Origin: Stomoxys calcitrans
Lineage: Eukaryota > Arthropoda > Insecta > Diptera > Muscidae
DNA length: 64,000 nucleotides
Assembly (NCBI RefSeq): GCF_963082655.1
Contig: NC_081555.1
Span: forward strand, 23,718,291 to 23,782,290
Direction: 5' to 3'
The position numbers were made by a program, and so were the translations under genes. Positions 1 through 11,440 of the stretch are shown in pieces (position 1 is the first letter of the stretch; each line of letters opens with the position of its first letter). The notes beneath the pieces are model-generated. The model worked only from the letters and a program-made list of their open reading frames with translations, did not search any database and had not been told where the DNA came from.

Positions 1-2205
1 TTAGTACCCTTTCCTTTGGGAAAGTGTAGTTTTTCACCCTTCCCTTTGGGAGAGGGTAATCTTAGTACTCTTTTCTTTGGAAGAGGGTAGATTTAGTACT
101 CTTTTCTTTGGGAAAGGGGAGTTTTAGTACCACTTTCTTTGGGAAAGGGTAGTTTTGGTACCCTTTCCTTTGAGAAAGTGTAGTTTTTGTACTCTTTCCT
201 TTGGGAAAGTGTAGTTTTAGAATCCTTTCCTTTGCGAAAGGGTGTTTTGGGAATATTTCCTTTGGGTAAAGGTATTTTTGGTAACCTTTACTTTGGGTGA
301 GGGTAGTTTTAGTAACCTTTCCTTAGCGAAAGGGTGTTTTGGAACCCTTTCCATTGGGAAAGGGCAGGGTTAGTAACCTTTCCTTTGGGAAGGGTGGTTT
401 TGGTACCTTTTCCTTAGGGAAAGGTAGTTTTGGTATCCTTTCGTTTGGGAAATGGTAGATTTGGAACCTTTTCTTCTGGGAAAGGGTAGTTTTGTTACCC
501 TTTTCTTTGGGAAAAGGTATTTTTGGTACCATTTCCTTTGGGAAAGGATAGTTTTGGTACCATTTCCTTTGGGAACGGGTAGTTTTGGTACCCCTTCCTC
601 TGGGAAAGTGTAGTCCTAGTACACTTTGCTTTGGAAAAGGGTAGTTTTAGTACCCTTTCCTTTGGGAAAGGGTTGTTTTAGTACCCTTTCCTTCGGGACA
701 TGGTGGTTTTGGTACCCTTTCCTAAAGGAAAGGGTAGATTTGTATATTTTCTTCTGGGAAAGGGTAGTTTTGTTACCCTTTTCTTTGGGAAAGGGTAGTT
801 TTGGTACCCTTTCCCCTGGGAAAGTGTAGTCTTAGTACACTTTGCTTTGAAAAAGGGTAGTTTTAGTACCCTTTCCTTTGGGAAAGTGTAGTTTTTCATC
901 TTTTCCTTTGGGAAAGTGTAGTTTTTCACCCTTCCCTTTGGGAAAGTGTAGTTTTTCACCCTTCCCTTTGGGAAAGGGTAATCTTAGTACTCTTTTCTTT
1001 GGAAGAGGGTAGATCTAGTACTCTTTTCTTTGGGAAAGGGGAGTTTTAGTACCACTTTCTTTGGGAGAGGGTAGTTTTGGTACCCTTTCCTTTAAGAAAG
1101 TGTAGTTTTTGTACCCTTTCCTTTGGGAAAGTGTAGTTTTTCACCCTTCCCTTTGGGAAAGTGTAGTTTTTCACCCTTCCCTTTGGGAAAGGGTAATCTT
1201 AGTACTCTTTTCTTTGGAAGAGGGTAGATTTAGTACACTTTTCTATGGGAGAGGGTAGTTTTAGTACCCTTTTCCTTTAGGAAAGGGTAGATTTGTACCT
1301 TTTCTTCTGGGAAAGGGTAGTTTTGTTACCCTTTTCTTTGGGAAAGGGTAGTTTTTGGTACCCTTTCCTCTGGGAAAGTGTAGTCCTAGTACACTTTGCT
1401 TTGGGAAAGTGTAGTTTTGCTACCCTTCCCTTTGGTAAAGGGTAGTTTTGGTACCCTTTCTTTTGGAAAAGGGTAGATTTGGTAATCTTTCCCTTGGAAA
1501 AGGGTAGTTTTTGTACCTATTCCTTAGTTTTGGTACCACTTTTTTTTGGGTAAGGGTAGTTTTGTTACTCTGTCCTTTAGAAAAGAATAGTTTCGGTCCT
1601 CTTTCTTTTGGGAAAGGGTAGTTTTGGTACTCTTTCCTTTCGGAAAGGGTAGTTTTAGTTCTCTTTTCATTGGGAAAGGGTAGTTTTAGTACTGTTTTCT
1701 TTGGGAAAGGGTAGTGGTGGTACTCTTTTCTGGGGAAAGGGTACTTTTAGTAATCTTTCCTTTGGAATACTCATCTTTTTAAACTCTTTCCAAAGGAAAG
1801 GGTAGTTTTATTACCCTTTTCTTTGGGAAAGGGTAATTTTGGTACCCTCTTCTTTAGGAAAGGGTAGTTTTGGTACCCGTTTCTTTGGGAAAGGGTACTT
1901 TTTGTACACTTTCTTTTGGGAAAGGGTAGTTTTGTTACTCTGTCCTTTAGAAAAGTCTTGTATCGGTCCACTTTCTTTTGAGAAAGGGTAGTTTCGGTAC
2001 TCTTTCCTTTCGGAAAGGGTAGGTTTAGTACTCTTTTCTTTGGGAAAAGGTATTGTTGGTACTCTTTTCTTTAAGAAAGGGTACTTTTAGTAACCTTTCT
2101 CTTGGAATAGCCTCCGTTTGATACTCTTTCCCATGGAGAAATCCCATGGGAAAGGGTAAATTTGGTGCCCTTACCTTTGGGAAAGGGTAGTTTTGGTACC
2201 CTTTA
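1..2205. repeat. 31-bp minisatellite array A (about 70 imperfect copies)
   Basis: Imperfect copies of a 31-bp unit built from 'ggtagttttagta' followed by a dyad, CCCTTTCC-TTTG-GGAAAGGG, run head to tail from the first base, so the array probably extends beyond the window. The best units can form 8-10 bp hairpins. A higher-order pattern is visible: the block beginning 'ggtaatcttagtactc' recurs near 55, 977 and 1190. Open frames through it are a by-product of the repeat. A second array with the same period lies at 48930-50608. Confidence 0.95.
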
Positions 2206-2318
2206 TCATTGAGCCTAAACGTGCGGCAGAAAACTCCCATTGGTGGAGGCCTTATCCTCTCCCCTACCCAAGTTCTCAGAAACGCCAGATCCAGGAGATG
2301 GGTGGGTCAATTCAAGCG

Positions 2319-3090
2319 AAATTATGCCAATATGGGGCTCAACTAAAAGGTCTTTGGGAGTAAAGCATGAATTTGATGATGACTTTTGGGTACAAAGTGT
2401 CTGAGGGCCATTCAACCCCTTAACATCCCCATAAATAGGACATATGTGCTGACCAAGGCAAAGTGGGGCTTAAACAAAGGGTATTTTAGAGTAGAGCACG
2501 ATGCTGATATATTTTCAGTTTCGGGACAGATATGCCGATTCAAGCAAAATTATGCCAATATGGGACTCAACTAAAACGAAAGCATGAATCTGATAATGAC
2601 TTTTGGATACTAAGTGTCTGAGGGCCATTCAATCCCTTAACATCCCCATAAATAGGACATATTTGTTGACCAAGGCAAAGTGGGGCTCAAAAAAAGGGTA
2701 TTTTAGAGTAGAGCAAGATGCTGATATATTTTATTTTCAAGTCTTGGGACAGATATGCCGACTTTAGCAATTTAAAGTTTAGATGAGAAATATTTTGGCG
2801 TAGAGCGCGAGTGTCTAGGTCCGTTCCACCGTCACAATACCCCAAAATAGGACGAATTTGTGGACCTTGGCAATTTGAGGCTATTATAAAAGTTATTTGA
2901 GAGTGGATATACTATACTGATATTTTTTGTTAGGATCCTCCCCTAGGGCTCCCCTTTGAGGCCAAGTGTTTTGGAAAGGCATTTGAGGATAGAGCATAAT
3001 ACCGATATTTTTTCCGGGGCTAAGTGTGTGGGCGGCCGCCTTACCTCTAGACATTCCCCAAACTGGACATATTTTTCCGATTTTCAATAT
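2319..3090. repeat. Decayed tandem repeat with a 217-bp period
   Basis: The segment from 'gcatgaatttgatgatgac' (2365) recurs 217 bp later (2582), sharing 'cataaataggacatat' and 'aaggcaaagtggggct'. A more diverged third copy runs on to about 3090. I take this as a dispersed fly repeat with internal tandem structure. No coding capacity is seen. The 110 bp between this and array A hold nothing recognisable. Confidence 0.7.
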
Positions 3091-4557
3091 TTTCAAAAGA
3101 AAAATAATTTTGAAAAATTTTTATTATTTTAAAGTTTTGCAAGAAATTTCCCAAGAAATGGCATTTTTACATAATTTAAAATTCCCATATAAAAAATTCA
3201 CTATTTTTTCTATAAACGGAATTAAGACAGATTTATTTTGGTAAAATCTTCAAGTTTAAGTTACGTCTAAATTTCCTTCAACATTTCTCTCGTTTGCCTA
3301 CTAGTTTTTATTGAGCACTACATTTGCAACTTATCTCAACAGGCATCCATGACATTTGACTTAATTTTCCATATTTGTTTTTGTTTTTGCCATTTCGTGC
3401 ACTTTTGATTTCAGTTTCATGTAACGGAAATGCATTGATTTATCTCCAGTTACACAGAGGGGGCACAAATCGCAAAAAAACACAGCCTATCCCCTGCAAT
3501 TCAGCACAAAAAAAAAACGGGGGGGAAAAAGACAGCCACATCCAAATTGGACTCTAGCTTCAATCTAATGATACCGGCAACCATGTGGTGTGGTTTTGTT
3601 TTCCATTTCAAGCTTCCTTTCACTCTTTAGTTGCTGTTTTATTTTTTTTTTTTTTTTTTTTTTTTTTTGTGTTAGGCTTTTGTTTTTGACGTAACATAGA
3701 AACCCAAACAAACTTCCGCAAAAGGCACTCTATTGCAAAATAACAACTCATGACAGTGAATACCGAGTGCAACATCTACAGGCAGGCATTGCCCACAAAC
3801 AAAATAGCTAACAACAAACAGCAAACATTGTTTAGTATGCAACTTGGATATATGAGGGTATGTAGGTAACAGCAGCAGCAGCAGCCTTAGCCACCTTTTG
3901 CCATGCCAAACCATGTTGGCTGTTTCTGTTGCCAACATTTACAGGCTCAAAACTTCCCATCATCATCATCATCATTTTTCAATGGGACACAGATGAGGTT
4001 GTTTTTGTTGCACCCATTGCAGCAAAAACTAGCGGAGGTTTGAAAATTGCATAATTTCCATTTCCATACATTCGTATTCGTAATGGCGTTGATACGGTTT
4101 GGGATCATATCTTAAGGGAAGGAAAAAATGCTGAAATGTTGGGAATTGTATGGAAAAAAAAAAACAGGAAATGCCTAATGAACCGACATATCAAATTTTA
4201 TTAGGCGGATGCAAAAACGAAAACTAAACCACTTTTTGGTATCAATGGCAAAAATTGTTAAAGCAATGGAAAATATTGTAAAATTAAAAAAAAAAATTTC
4301 AACAGAAAATGTTGCCAAAATTTGATTTCTTTTGAGAATATTCCAAGGTTTTTTGTAATTTTTTTTTCCAAAATTATTTTCAAAATTTTTTTAAATATTT
4401 TTTTCAATTTTTTTTCCAAAATTTTTTTTTACAGTTTTTAAAGAAAATTTGGTTAAAATTGTTTTTTTATAGAACATTTTTTAACTATTTTTTGTATATT
4501 TTATTCTATGGAAAATTTTACAGAATTTTTTTCTAAAAGAAATTTAATACAAATTTG
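3091..4557. other. A+T-rich low-copy island, no gene seen
   Basis: The sequence is A+T-rich and does not resemble other parts of the window. It contains a T homopolymer near 3641-3668, a short (CAG)n at 3872-3883 and a CAT trinucleotide run at 3958-3976. From about 4280 it becomes runs of A and T. Frames are short and lack domain-like composition. Confidence 0.5.
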
Positions 4558-6205
4558 TATACCCTCCACCATTGGATAAAGGTATATTAATCTAGTCATT
4601 CCGTATGTAACACCTCGAAATATTGATCTAGGACCCCATAAAGTATATATTCTTGATCGCCTCAAAATTCTGATTCGAACTAGCCATGTCCGTCCCTCTG
4701 TCCGTCCATCTGTCTGTCCGTCTGCCCGTCCCTCTGTCTGCCCATCCCTCTGTCCGTCCGTCCATATGTCTGTCCGTCTGTCTGTCCGTCTGTCTGTCCG
4801 TCCGTCCGTCCGTCTGTCCGTCCGTCTGTCCGTCCGTCTGTCCGTCCGTCCGTCCGTCTGTCTGTCCGTGCGTCTGTCTGTCCATCCGTCTATCCATCCG
4901 TCTGTCCGTCCGTCCCTCTGTCCGTCCCTCTGTCCGTCCATCTGTCCGTCCATCTGTCCGTCCGTCCCTGTCTGTCCATCTGTCCGTCCGCCTGTCCATC
5001 CGTCAGTCCTTCTGTCCGTCTGTGCGTCCATACGTCTTCCGAAATCACGATACCTGTCGAACGCGTAGAGCTAGCGGCTTGACATTTGGCATAGATACAT
5101 AATATCGATGTAGGTCGTTGGGAAATGCAAATGGGTCATATCGGTTCAAATTTGGATATAGCTCCCATATAAACCGATCTCCAGATTTGATTTCTTGAGT
5201 CCCTGGAAGCCGCAATTTTTATCCGATTTGGCTGAAATTTTGCACATTGTGTTCTGTTATGACTTTCAACAACTGCGACATGTATGGTTTAAATCGGTAT
5301 ATAACCTGATATAGCTCCCATATAGACCGATCTCTCAATTTGACTTCTTGAGCCCCTGGAAGCCTCAATTTTCAACCGATTTGACTTCTTGAGCCCCTGG
5401 AAGCGGTCGTATTGCTAGCCGCTTGAAACTTTGCACAGATACTTTATGCTGATGTAGGACGTTGGGGATTGCAAATGGGCCATATCGGTTCAGATTTGAA
5501 TATTGCTCCCATATAAACCGATCTACGGATTTGACTTCTTAAACCCCAGGAAGCCGCAATTTTTATCCGATTTGAATTCTTGAGCCCCTGGAAGCGGTCG
5601 AACGCGTAGAGCTAGCCGTTTGAAACTTAGCACAGATACTTTATGTTGATGTAGGTCGTTGGGGATTGCAACTGGATCATATCGGTTCAGATTTGGATAT
5701 AGCTCCCATATAAACCGATCTCCCGATTTGACTTCTTGAGCCCCTGGAAGCCGCAATTTTTATCCGATTTGGCTGAAATTTTGCACATGGTGTTATGTTA
5801 CGACTTTCAACAACCGTGTAAAGTACGGTCTAAGCCGGTCTATAACCTGATATAGGTCCCCTATAAACCGATGACCAGATTTGACTTCTTGAGCCCCTAG
5901 AAGCCGATTTTGCTGAAATTTGGCACGCAGCGTTCTATTATGACTTCCAACAACTGTGCTAAGTACGGTTCAAATCGGTCAAGAATCTTATATAGCTCCC
6001 ATATAGACCGATCTGCCGATTTGAATTCTGGAGCCCCTGGAAGCCTCAATTTTCATCCGATTTGGCTGAAATTTTGCACATAGTGTTCTGTTATGACTTC
6101 CAACAACTGTACAAAGTACGGTCCAAATCGGTCGGGAACCTGATATTGCTCCCATAGAATCGATCTATAACCTGATATAGCTTCCATGTAAACCTGTCTC
6201 TCGAT
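4558..6205 (+). mobile_element. DINE-1/mini-me-like non-autonomous element, copy 1
   Basis: Starts TATACCCTCCACCAT with a nearby partial inverted repeat (ggtata), then 'ccccataaagtatatattc', the conserved core before 'agccatgtccgtcc', and a long GTCY tract (4688-5038). The rest is a tandem module of about 150 bp recognised by 'gctcccatataaaccgatct', 'gacttcttgagcccctgg' and 'ggctgaaattttgcac'. A TA-rich/core/GTCY order is the known signature of dipteran mini-me/DINE-1 elements, generally viewed as non-autonomous Helitron relatives. The far end is not clear and may be truncated near 6205. Confidence 0.8.
4688..5038 (+). repeat. Expanded (GTCC/GTCT)n microsatellite inside DINE-like copy 1
   Basis: About 350 bp of GTCC/GTCT tetranucleotides with scattered GTCA and CATC interruptions. 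A 4-bp unit with no stop keeps several frames open on both strands, giving Ser-Val-Arg/Cys-Pro or Thr-Asp-Arg/Gly-Gln repeats that are not genes. Confidence 0.95.
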
Positions 6206-6224
6206 CATCTTTGTTCGCTCGATC

Positions 6225-7445
6225 GATCAAATTGATTTTTTACCATTTTTCCAATATTAATTATGCGATTTTGAGCTTGTTTTTTTTGAAGAAAAACCTT
6301 AGAAGTTGCACTAAGCCTCATTTTGTGTCATAATCTTCAATACTGTATACTCAACTCGAAAAATTTTTTCGCCTCAAAAATTGAAAAATTTCATAAGGGG
6401 GTAGCCTTTGCTAAAAAAATGCAAAAAAAATAAAATGTGAAATTTCACGTAATTTTGTTTATTGTTCGAATCGTTTTCGAATTTCGAACTGCGGAATGCT
6501 GGAAAATGATCGAAATTCGAAAAAATGAAGGAGTTACAGCGTTATTGACCTTAAAAATGACCTTGAATTTTTACGCTAAAATAGATTTGATTTTTGCGAT
6601 GTTTTTCATAGAAAACTTTACACTATTCCTTCATCCAGCACCACTACGGAAAGAGATTTTCCCCACGAATCCAACGGTGTCTGAAAAATTGTGAAGTTTG
6701 CAAAACTTAGGAAGTTACAGCAATTGCAAACTCACATTGGTTTTTTTGAATTTTTTGGATATTAATTATGCGATTTTGAAGCAATACTCTAAAGTTTTCA
6801 AGGAAATAGGAAAGAGTATTGCTTCGTCCAGCACCATTACAGAAAGGGATTTTCCTGACGAATCCGACGGTGTCCTCAGAATTTTGAAATTCGCAAAACT
6901 AACTATGTTACAGCAATTTCAAACTCACCTCGATTTTTTTTACCATTTTTCCAATATTAATTATACGATTTTGAGCTTGTTTTTTGAAGAAAAAACATGG
7001 GACTTGCACTAATCTTTGCGATAATCTACAATACAGTGTACTCAACTCGAAAAATTTTTTCGCATCAAAAATTGAAAAATTTCATAAGGGGGTAGCCTTT
7101 GCTAAAAAAATGCAAAAAAAATAAAATGTGAAATTTCACGTAATTTTGTTTGTTGTTCGAATCGTTTTCGAATTTCGAACTGCGGAATGCTGGAGAATGA
7201 TCGAAATTCGAAAAAATGGAGGAGTTACAGCGTTATTGACCTTAAAAATGACCTTGAATTTTTACGCTAAAATAGATTTGATTTTTGCGATGTTTTTCAT
7301 AGAAAACTTTACACTATTCCTTCATCCAGCACCACTACGGAAAGAGATTTTCCCCACGAATACAACGGTGTCCTCAGATTTGATATTTTTGATATTTGAA
7401 AAACTAAGGATGTTCAAGCAAACTCACATTGGTTCTTTGAATTTT
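6225..7445. repeat. A+T-rich dispersed repeat, duplicated in tandem (offset about 700 bp)
   Basis: The block from 'ccaatattaattatgcgat' (about 6250) to about 6680 recurs at about 6952-7375 with few differences, for example both copies of 'ttcgaactgcggaatgctgg'. The middle block at about 6775-7012 reappears at 56505-56740, so this is an interspersed family. Short frames of 60-85 codons are shared by the two copies, but simple duplication explains this; no domain is recognised. Confidence 0.8.
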
Positions 7446-7737
7446 TATACCCTTCGCCACTACTGTGATATAGGGTATTATAACTTGCATTTGTTGTGCA
7501 TTTGTTTGTAACACCCAAAAGGAAGAAAGATAGACCCATCGATAAGAATACCAATCGACTTGGAATCACTTTCTGATTTGATTAAGCTATGTCCGTCTAT
7601 CTGTCTGTCCGTCTGTCTGTCTGTCCGTCTGTCTGTCCGTCTGTCTGTCCGTCTGTCTGTCTGTCCGTCTTTTTGTCCGTCTGTCTGTCCGTCTGTCCCT
7701 CTGTCTGTCTGTCTGTCCGTCTGTCCGTCTGTCTGTC

Positions 7738-7772
<35 letters not shown>

Positions 7773-8870
7773 CTGTCCGTCTGTCTGTCTGTCCGTCTGT
7801 CTGTCTGTCTGTCCGTCTGTCTGTCCGTCTGTCTGTCTGTCCGTCTGTCTGTCCGCCTGTGTGTCCGTCTGTCTGTCCATCTGTCTGTCCGTCTGTCATT
7901 GATAAGTACACCTATCGAGTCAGAATCACTTTCTGATTTGATTAAGCTATGTCCGTTTGTAAGTCTGTCCGTCCGTCTGTCTGTCGCTCTGTCTGTCCGT
8001 CTATCTGTCCTTCTGTCCATTTGTTTCTCCGTCTGTCTGTCCGTCTTTCTGTCTCTCCCTCTGTCTGTACGTCTGTCTGTCTGTCCGTCTGTCTCTCCCT
8101 CTGTCTGTACGTCTGTCTGTCTGTCCGTCTGTCTGTCCGTCTGTCTGTCCGTCTGTCTGTCTGTCCGTCTGTCTGTTCGTCTGTCTGCCCGTCTGTCTGT
8201 CCGTCTGTCTGTTATTGATAACTACACCTATCGATTCAGAATCACTTTCTGATTTGATTTAGCTATGTCCGTCTGTCTGTCCGTATGTCTGTCCGTTTGT
8301 CTGTCCGTCTGTCTGTCCGTCTGTCGGCCCGTCTGTATTGATAAGTACACCTATCGACTCAGAATCACTTTCTGATTTAATTTAGCTATGTTCGTCTGTC
8401 TGTCTGTCCGTATGGCTGTCCGTTTGTCTGTCCGTTTGTCTGTCCGTCTGTCTGTCCGTCTGTCCATCTGTCGGCCCGTCTGTATTGATAAGTACACCTA
8501 TCGACTCAGAATCACTTTCTGATTTGATTTAGCTATGTCCGTCTGTTTTTCTGCCCGTCGGTCTGTCCGTCTGTCTGTCCGTATGTCTGTCCGTTTGTCT
8601 GTCCGTTTGTCTGTCCGTCTGTCTGTTTGTCCGTCTGTCTGTCCATCTGTCTGTCCGTCTGTCTGTCCGTCTGTCTGTCCGTCTGTCTGTCCGTCTGTCT
8701 GTCCGTCTATTTGTCTGTCCTTCAGTCTGTTTGTCTGTCCGTCCGTCTTTGTGTACAAGGTACAGGTTGCAGTTTTTATCCGATCGTTTTAAACTTTGGT
8801 ATAGGGGGTTGACATATCATTGTAAACAAAATTTCGCCTAAATTGGTGCAACCATCTCCAAGAGCCGGAG
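7446..8870 (+). mobile_element. DINE-1/mini-me-like element, second subfamily, copy 2
   Basis: Starts TATACCCTTCGCCACTACTG with the partner 'tagggtatta' 15 bp on, then 'ttgtttgtaacacccaaaag' and 'tttctgatttgattaagc' leading into a compound GTCY array. The reverse-strand element at 9422-10138 shares these flanks, which defines a subfamily different from copies 1 and 4. After the array comes 'ttatccgatcgttttaaac', and similarity fades near 8870, so the 3' end is uncertain. Confidence 0.75.
7591..8748 (+). repeat. Compound GTCY array with a repeated ~55-bp spacer
   Basis: Five GTCC/GTCT tracts (starting about 7591, 7951, 8269, 8392 and 8537) are separated by four near-identical spacers (7898-7950, 8212-8268, 8336-8390, 8484-8535) carrying 'gataagtacacctatcga' and 'cagaatcactttctgattt'. 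The spacer copies the element sequence just upstream of the first tract, so core plus microsatellite amplified as a unit. Confidence 0.93.
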
Positions 8871-9421
8871 TTTGGAAAACCAAAAGAAGACGGCCCACCA
8901 CCCCAAAGAAAGAAGTCGGAGGATTCTCTACTCCTTCTAATCAAATGATTTTTTTTCGTCATTCCCCTCTTTTCTCATATGCTGAAATTTTTTTCTCTGC
9001 TCTTGGGCATGCCAAATTTTATGAGACAATTGTTTTTGTTTTTATTTGCTCTGGGTCTCGTAGTGTCATGAAAATTTTATGAATTCAAGCGCAAAGTGAA
9101 AGTTGTTTTTGTATCGGCAGCTTTTAATGTATGAACGCTATAAACGTTAACCATGTTGTTGTTGTTGTTGTTGTTGCTATTATCTGACGGTGTTTATTGT
9201 AGTTTGGTTTTGCGTTGATTTTTTTTTTAAATACGCTGCTTGTGGGGAGCAATTAAAATAATGGTAGCATTTATTGCAGGTAACGGTAAAAGATACTTAA
9301 ATACTTAATTGTTGTTGTTGTTGTGGTTGTTGGTATGCCTGTATGACGTTGTGCTTTTGTCATTTACTTGTAAGCGGATAAGGAAATGCCACAAGGATAG
9401 GGAAATGTTAGGAGATTAAAA
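8871..9421. other. Low-copy spacer with GTT microsatellites
   Basis: Mixed sequence without similarity to the rest of the window. A (TTG)n run lies at 9153-9175 and a shorter GTT run at 9311-9330. No coding signal was found. Confidence 0.4.
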
Positions 9422-10138
9422 CAATTAAAAGCATACTAAGTTCGGCCGGGCCAAATCTTTGGTAGCCGCTACCATGGATTCAGACAAATATACCTTTGTC
9501 AACTCAATTTGCATTTGAATTATTTTAAAACCAGTAAGGAAAGGCCAAAGTCGGGCGCTTACACTAATGTGGTGCTCGTCGAGAAAAGCGTTGTGCAAAA
9601 TTTTGGCAAGATTGGTCAAAAAATGCAGTGCAGTGGCTCTAGAAGTGAAAATCGTGCGATATACATATATGACAGCTTTATCTAAATCTGCACTGCATTT
9701 CTGTAAAATTCACCAGTAATGTCGAGAATCATATGGGTATCCTTCCTGCAAAATTTCAAGAGAATCGGTTAACAAATGACCATTTTATTGCATTATTACT
9801 GCAAATCGGACGAAAATATATATGGGAGCTATATCCAAATCTGAACCGATTTTTCCATTTTCAATAGGCTTCGCTCCTAGGCGGAAAAACATGCCTGTAC
9901 CAAATTTGAAGACGATTGTACACAAATTGACATGGACAGGTGGACAGACAGACAGACGGATAGACAGACAGACCGACGGACGGACAGACAAACCTACGAA
10001 CACAGCTAAATCGAATCAGAAAGTGATTCTGAGTCGATCGGTACATTATTCTGTGGGACTATCTCCCTTCCTTTTGGCCGTTACAAACAAATACCCTTAA
10101 TTATAATACCCTGTACCGCAGCAGTGGTGTAGGGTATA
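9422..10138 (-). mobile_element. DINE-1/mini-me-like element, complete-looking, copy 3
   Basis: On the minus strand it runs from TATACCCTACACCACTGC (10138) through 'cagaatcactttctgattc', a short GTCY tract (9935-10003) and 'ggagctatatccaaatctg' to a terminal dyad, TTCGGCCGGGCC, at 9440-9452 and a 'cttttaattg' end. At about 715 bp it is a compact full-length member of the copy 2 subfamily, with a 70-bp tract against 1.16 kb in copy 2. Confidence 0.8.
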
Positions 10139-10195
10139 AAAAGTATTTTCACTGATTAGTGTTTATAGAAAAAAACTGCTTAATAACCTTATTTC

Positions 10196-11440
10196 TATAC
10201 CCACTACCATAAGATGGGGGCATACTAATCTAGTCATACCGTTTGTAACACCTCGAAATATTCGTATATATTGTATATTCTTGATCGTCTCTACGTTCTG
10301 AGTCGATCTAGCCATGTCCGTCCGTCTGTCGAAACCACGATAGCAGTCGAACGCGTAAGGCTAGACGCTTGAAATTTTAGATAGATATTTAATATTGATG
10401 TAGGTAATATTGGTGTTAGGTTGGGGATTGCAAATGGGCCATGTCGGTTCTGATGTTCTGTTATGACTTCCTACAAATGTGCCAAGTAAGATCTAAATCG
10501 GTCTATAACCTGATGTAGCTCCCATAAAAACCGATCTCCCGATTTGACTTCTTGAGCCCCTGAAAGCCTCAATTTTCATCCGACATGGCTGAAATTTTGC
10601 TTGTGGTGTTCTGTTATAACTTCCAACAACTGTGCCAAGTAAGGCCTAAATCGGTCAAAAACCTGATATATCTCCCATATAAGCCGATCTCCTGATTTGA
10701 CTTCTTGAGTTCCTGAAAGCCTAAACTTTCATTCGATATGGCTGAAATTTTGCTTGTGGTGTTCTGTTATGACTTCCAACAACTGTGTTAAGTACGGTCC
10801 AAATCGGTCAAGAACCTGATATAGCTGCCATATAAACCGATCTCCCGATGTGACTTCTTGAGCCCCTGAAAGCCTCAATTTTCATCCGATATGGCTGAAA
10901 TTTTGCTTGAGGTGTTCTGTTATGACTTCCAACAACTGTGTTAAGTACGGTCCAAATCGGTCTATAACTTGACATAGCTCCCATATAAGCCGATCTCCCG
11001 ATTTGACTTCTTGAGCCCCTGAAAGCCTCAATTTTTATCCGATTTGGCTGAAATTTTGCTTGTGGTGTTCTGTTATGATTTCCAACAACTGTGTTAAGTA
11101 CGGTCCAAATCGGTCAATAACCTCATATAGCTCCCATATAACCCGATCTCCCGATTTGACCTCTTGAGCCCCTGAAAGCCTCAATTTTTATTCGATTTGG
11201 CTGAAATTTTGCTTGTGGTGTTCTGTTATGATTTCCAACAACTGTGCCAAGTAAGGTCTAAATCGGTCAAGAACCTGATATAGCTCCCATATAACCCGAT
11301 CTCCCGATTTGACTTCTTGAGTACTTACAAGTCGCATTTTTTGGCTGAAATTTTGCATGCGGTGTTCTGGTACGACTTCCAATAACTGTACCAAATACGA
11401 TCTTAATCAGTCTATAACCTGTTATAGTTTCTCAGGTTAT
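10196..11440 (+). mobile_element. DINE-1/mini-me-like element, copy 4
   Basis: Starts TATACCCACTACCATAAG, with 'gtttgtaacacctcgaaata', 'gtatattcttgatcgtc' and 'gatctagccatgtccgtc'; the GTCY tract is only about 15 bp. At least six copies of a ~153-bp module follow, marked by 'gacttcttgagcccctgaaa' near 10544, 10698, 10852 and 11004, then diverging. A short inverted pair around 11400-11455 ('cagtctataacctg' and 'aggttatagactg') ends it. No 3' terminal dyad is seen, so it is probably truncated. Confidence 0.8.

Noticed and set aside
4501..5102. Overlapping long open frames on both strands (Ser-Val-Arg and Thr-Asp-Gly-Gln repeats); likewise 7478-8252, 8498-8812, 31749-32636 and 39802-40646
   Set aside because: They are produced by stop-free GTCY tetranucleotide repeats, open in several frames at once, with no start context or non-repeat domain.
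6437..7511. Duplicated frames that share their first 85 residues
   Set aside because: Identity comes from a recent ~700-bp tandem duplication; composition is A+T-driven and the same sequence lacks the frame at 56505.
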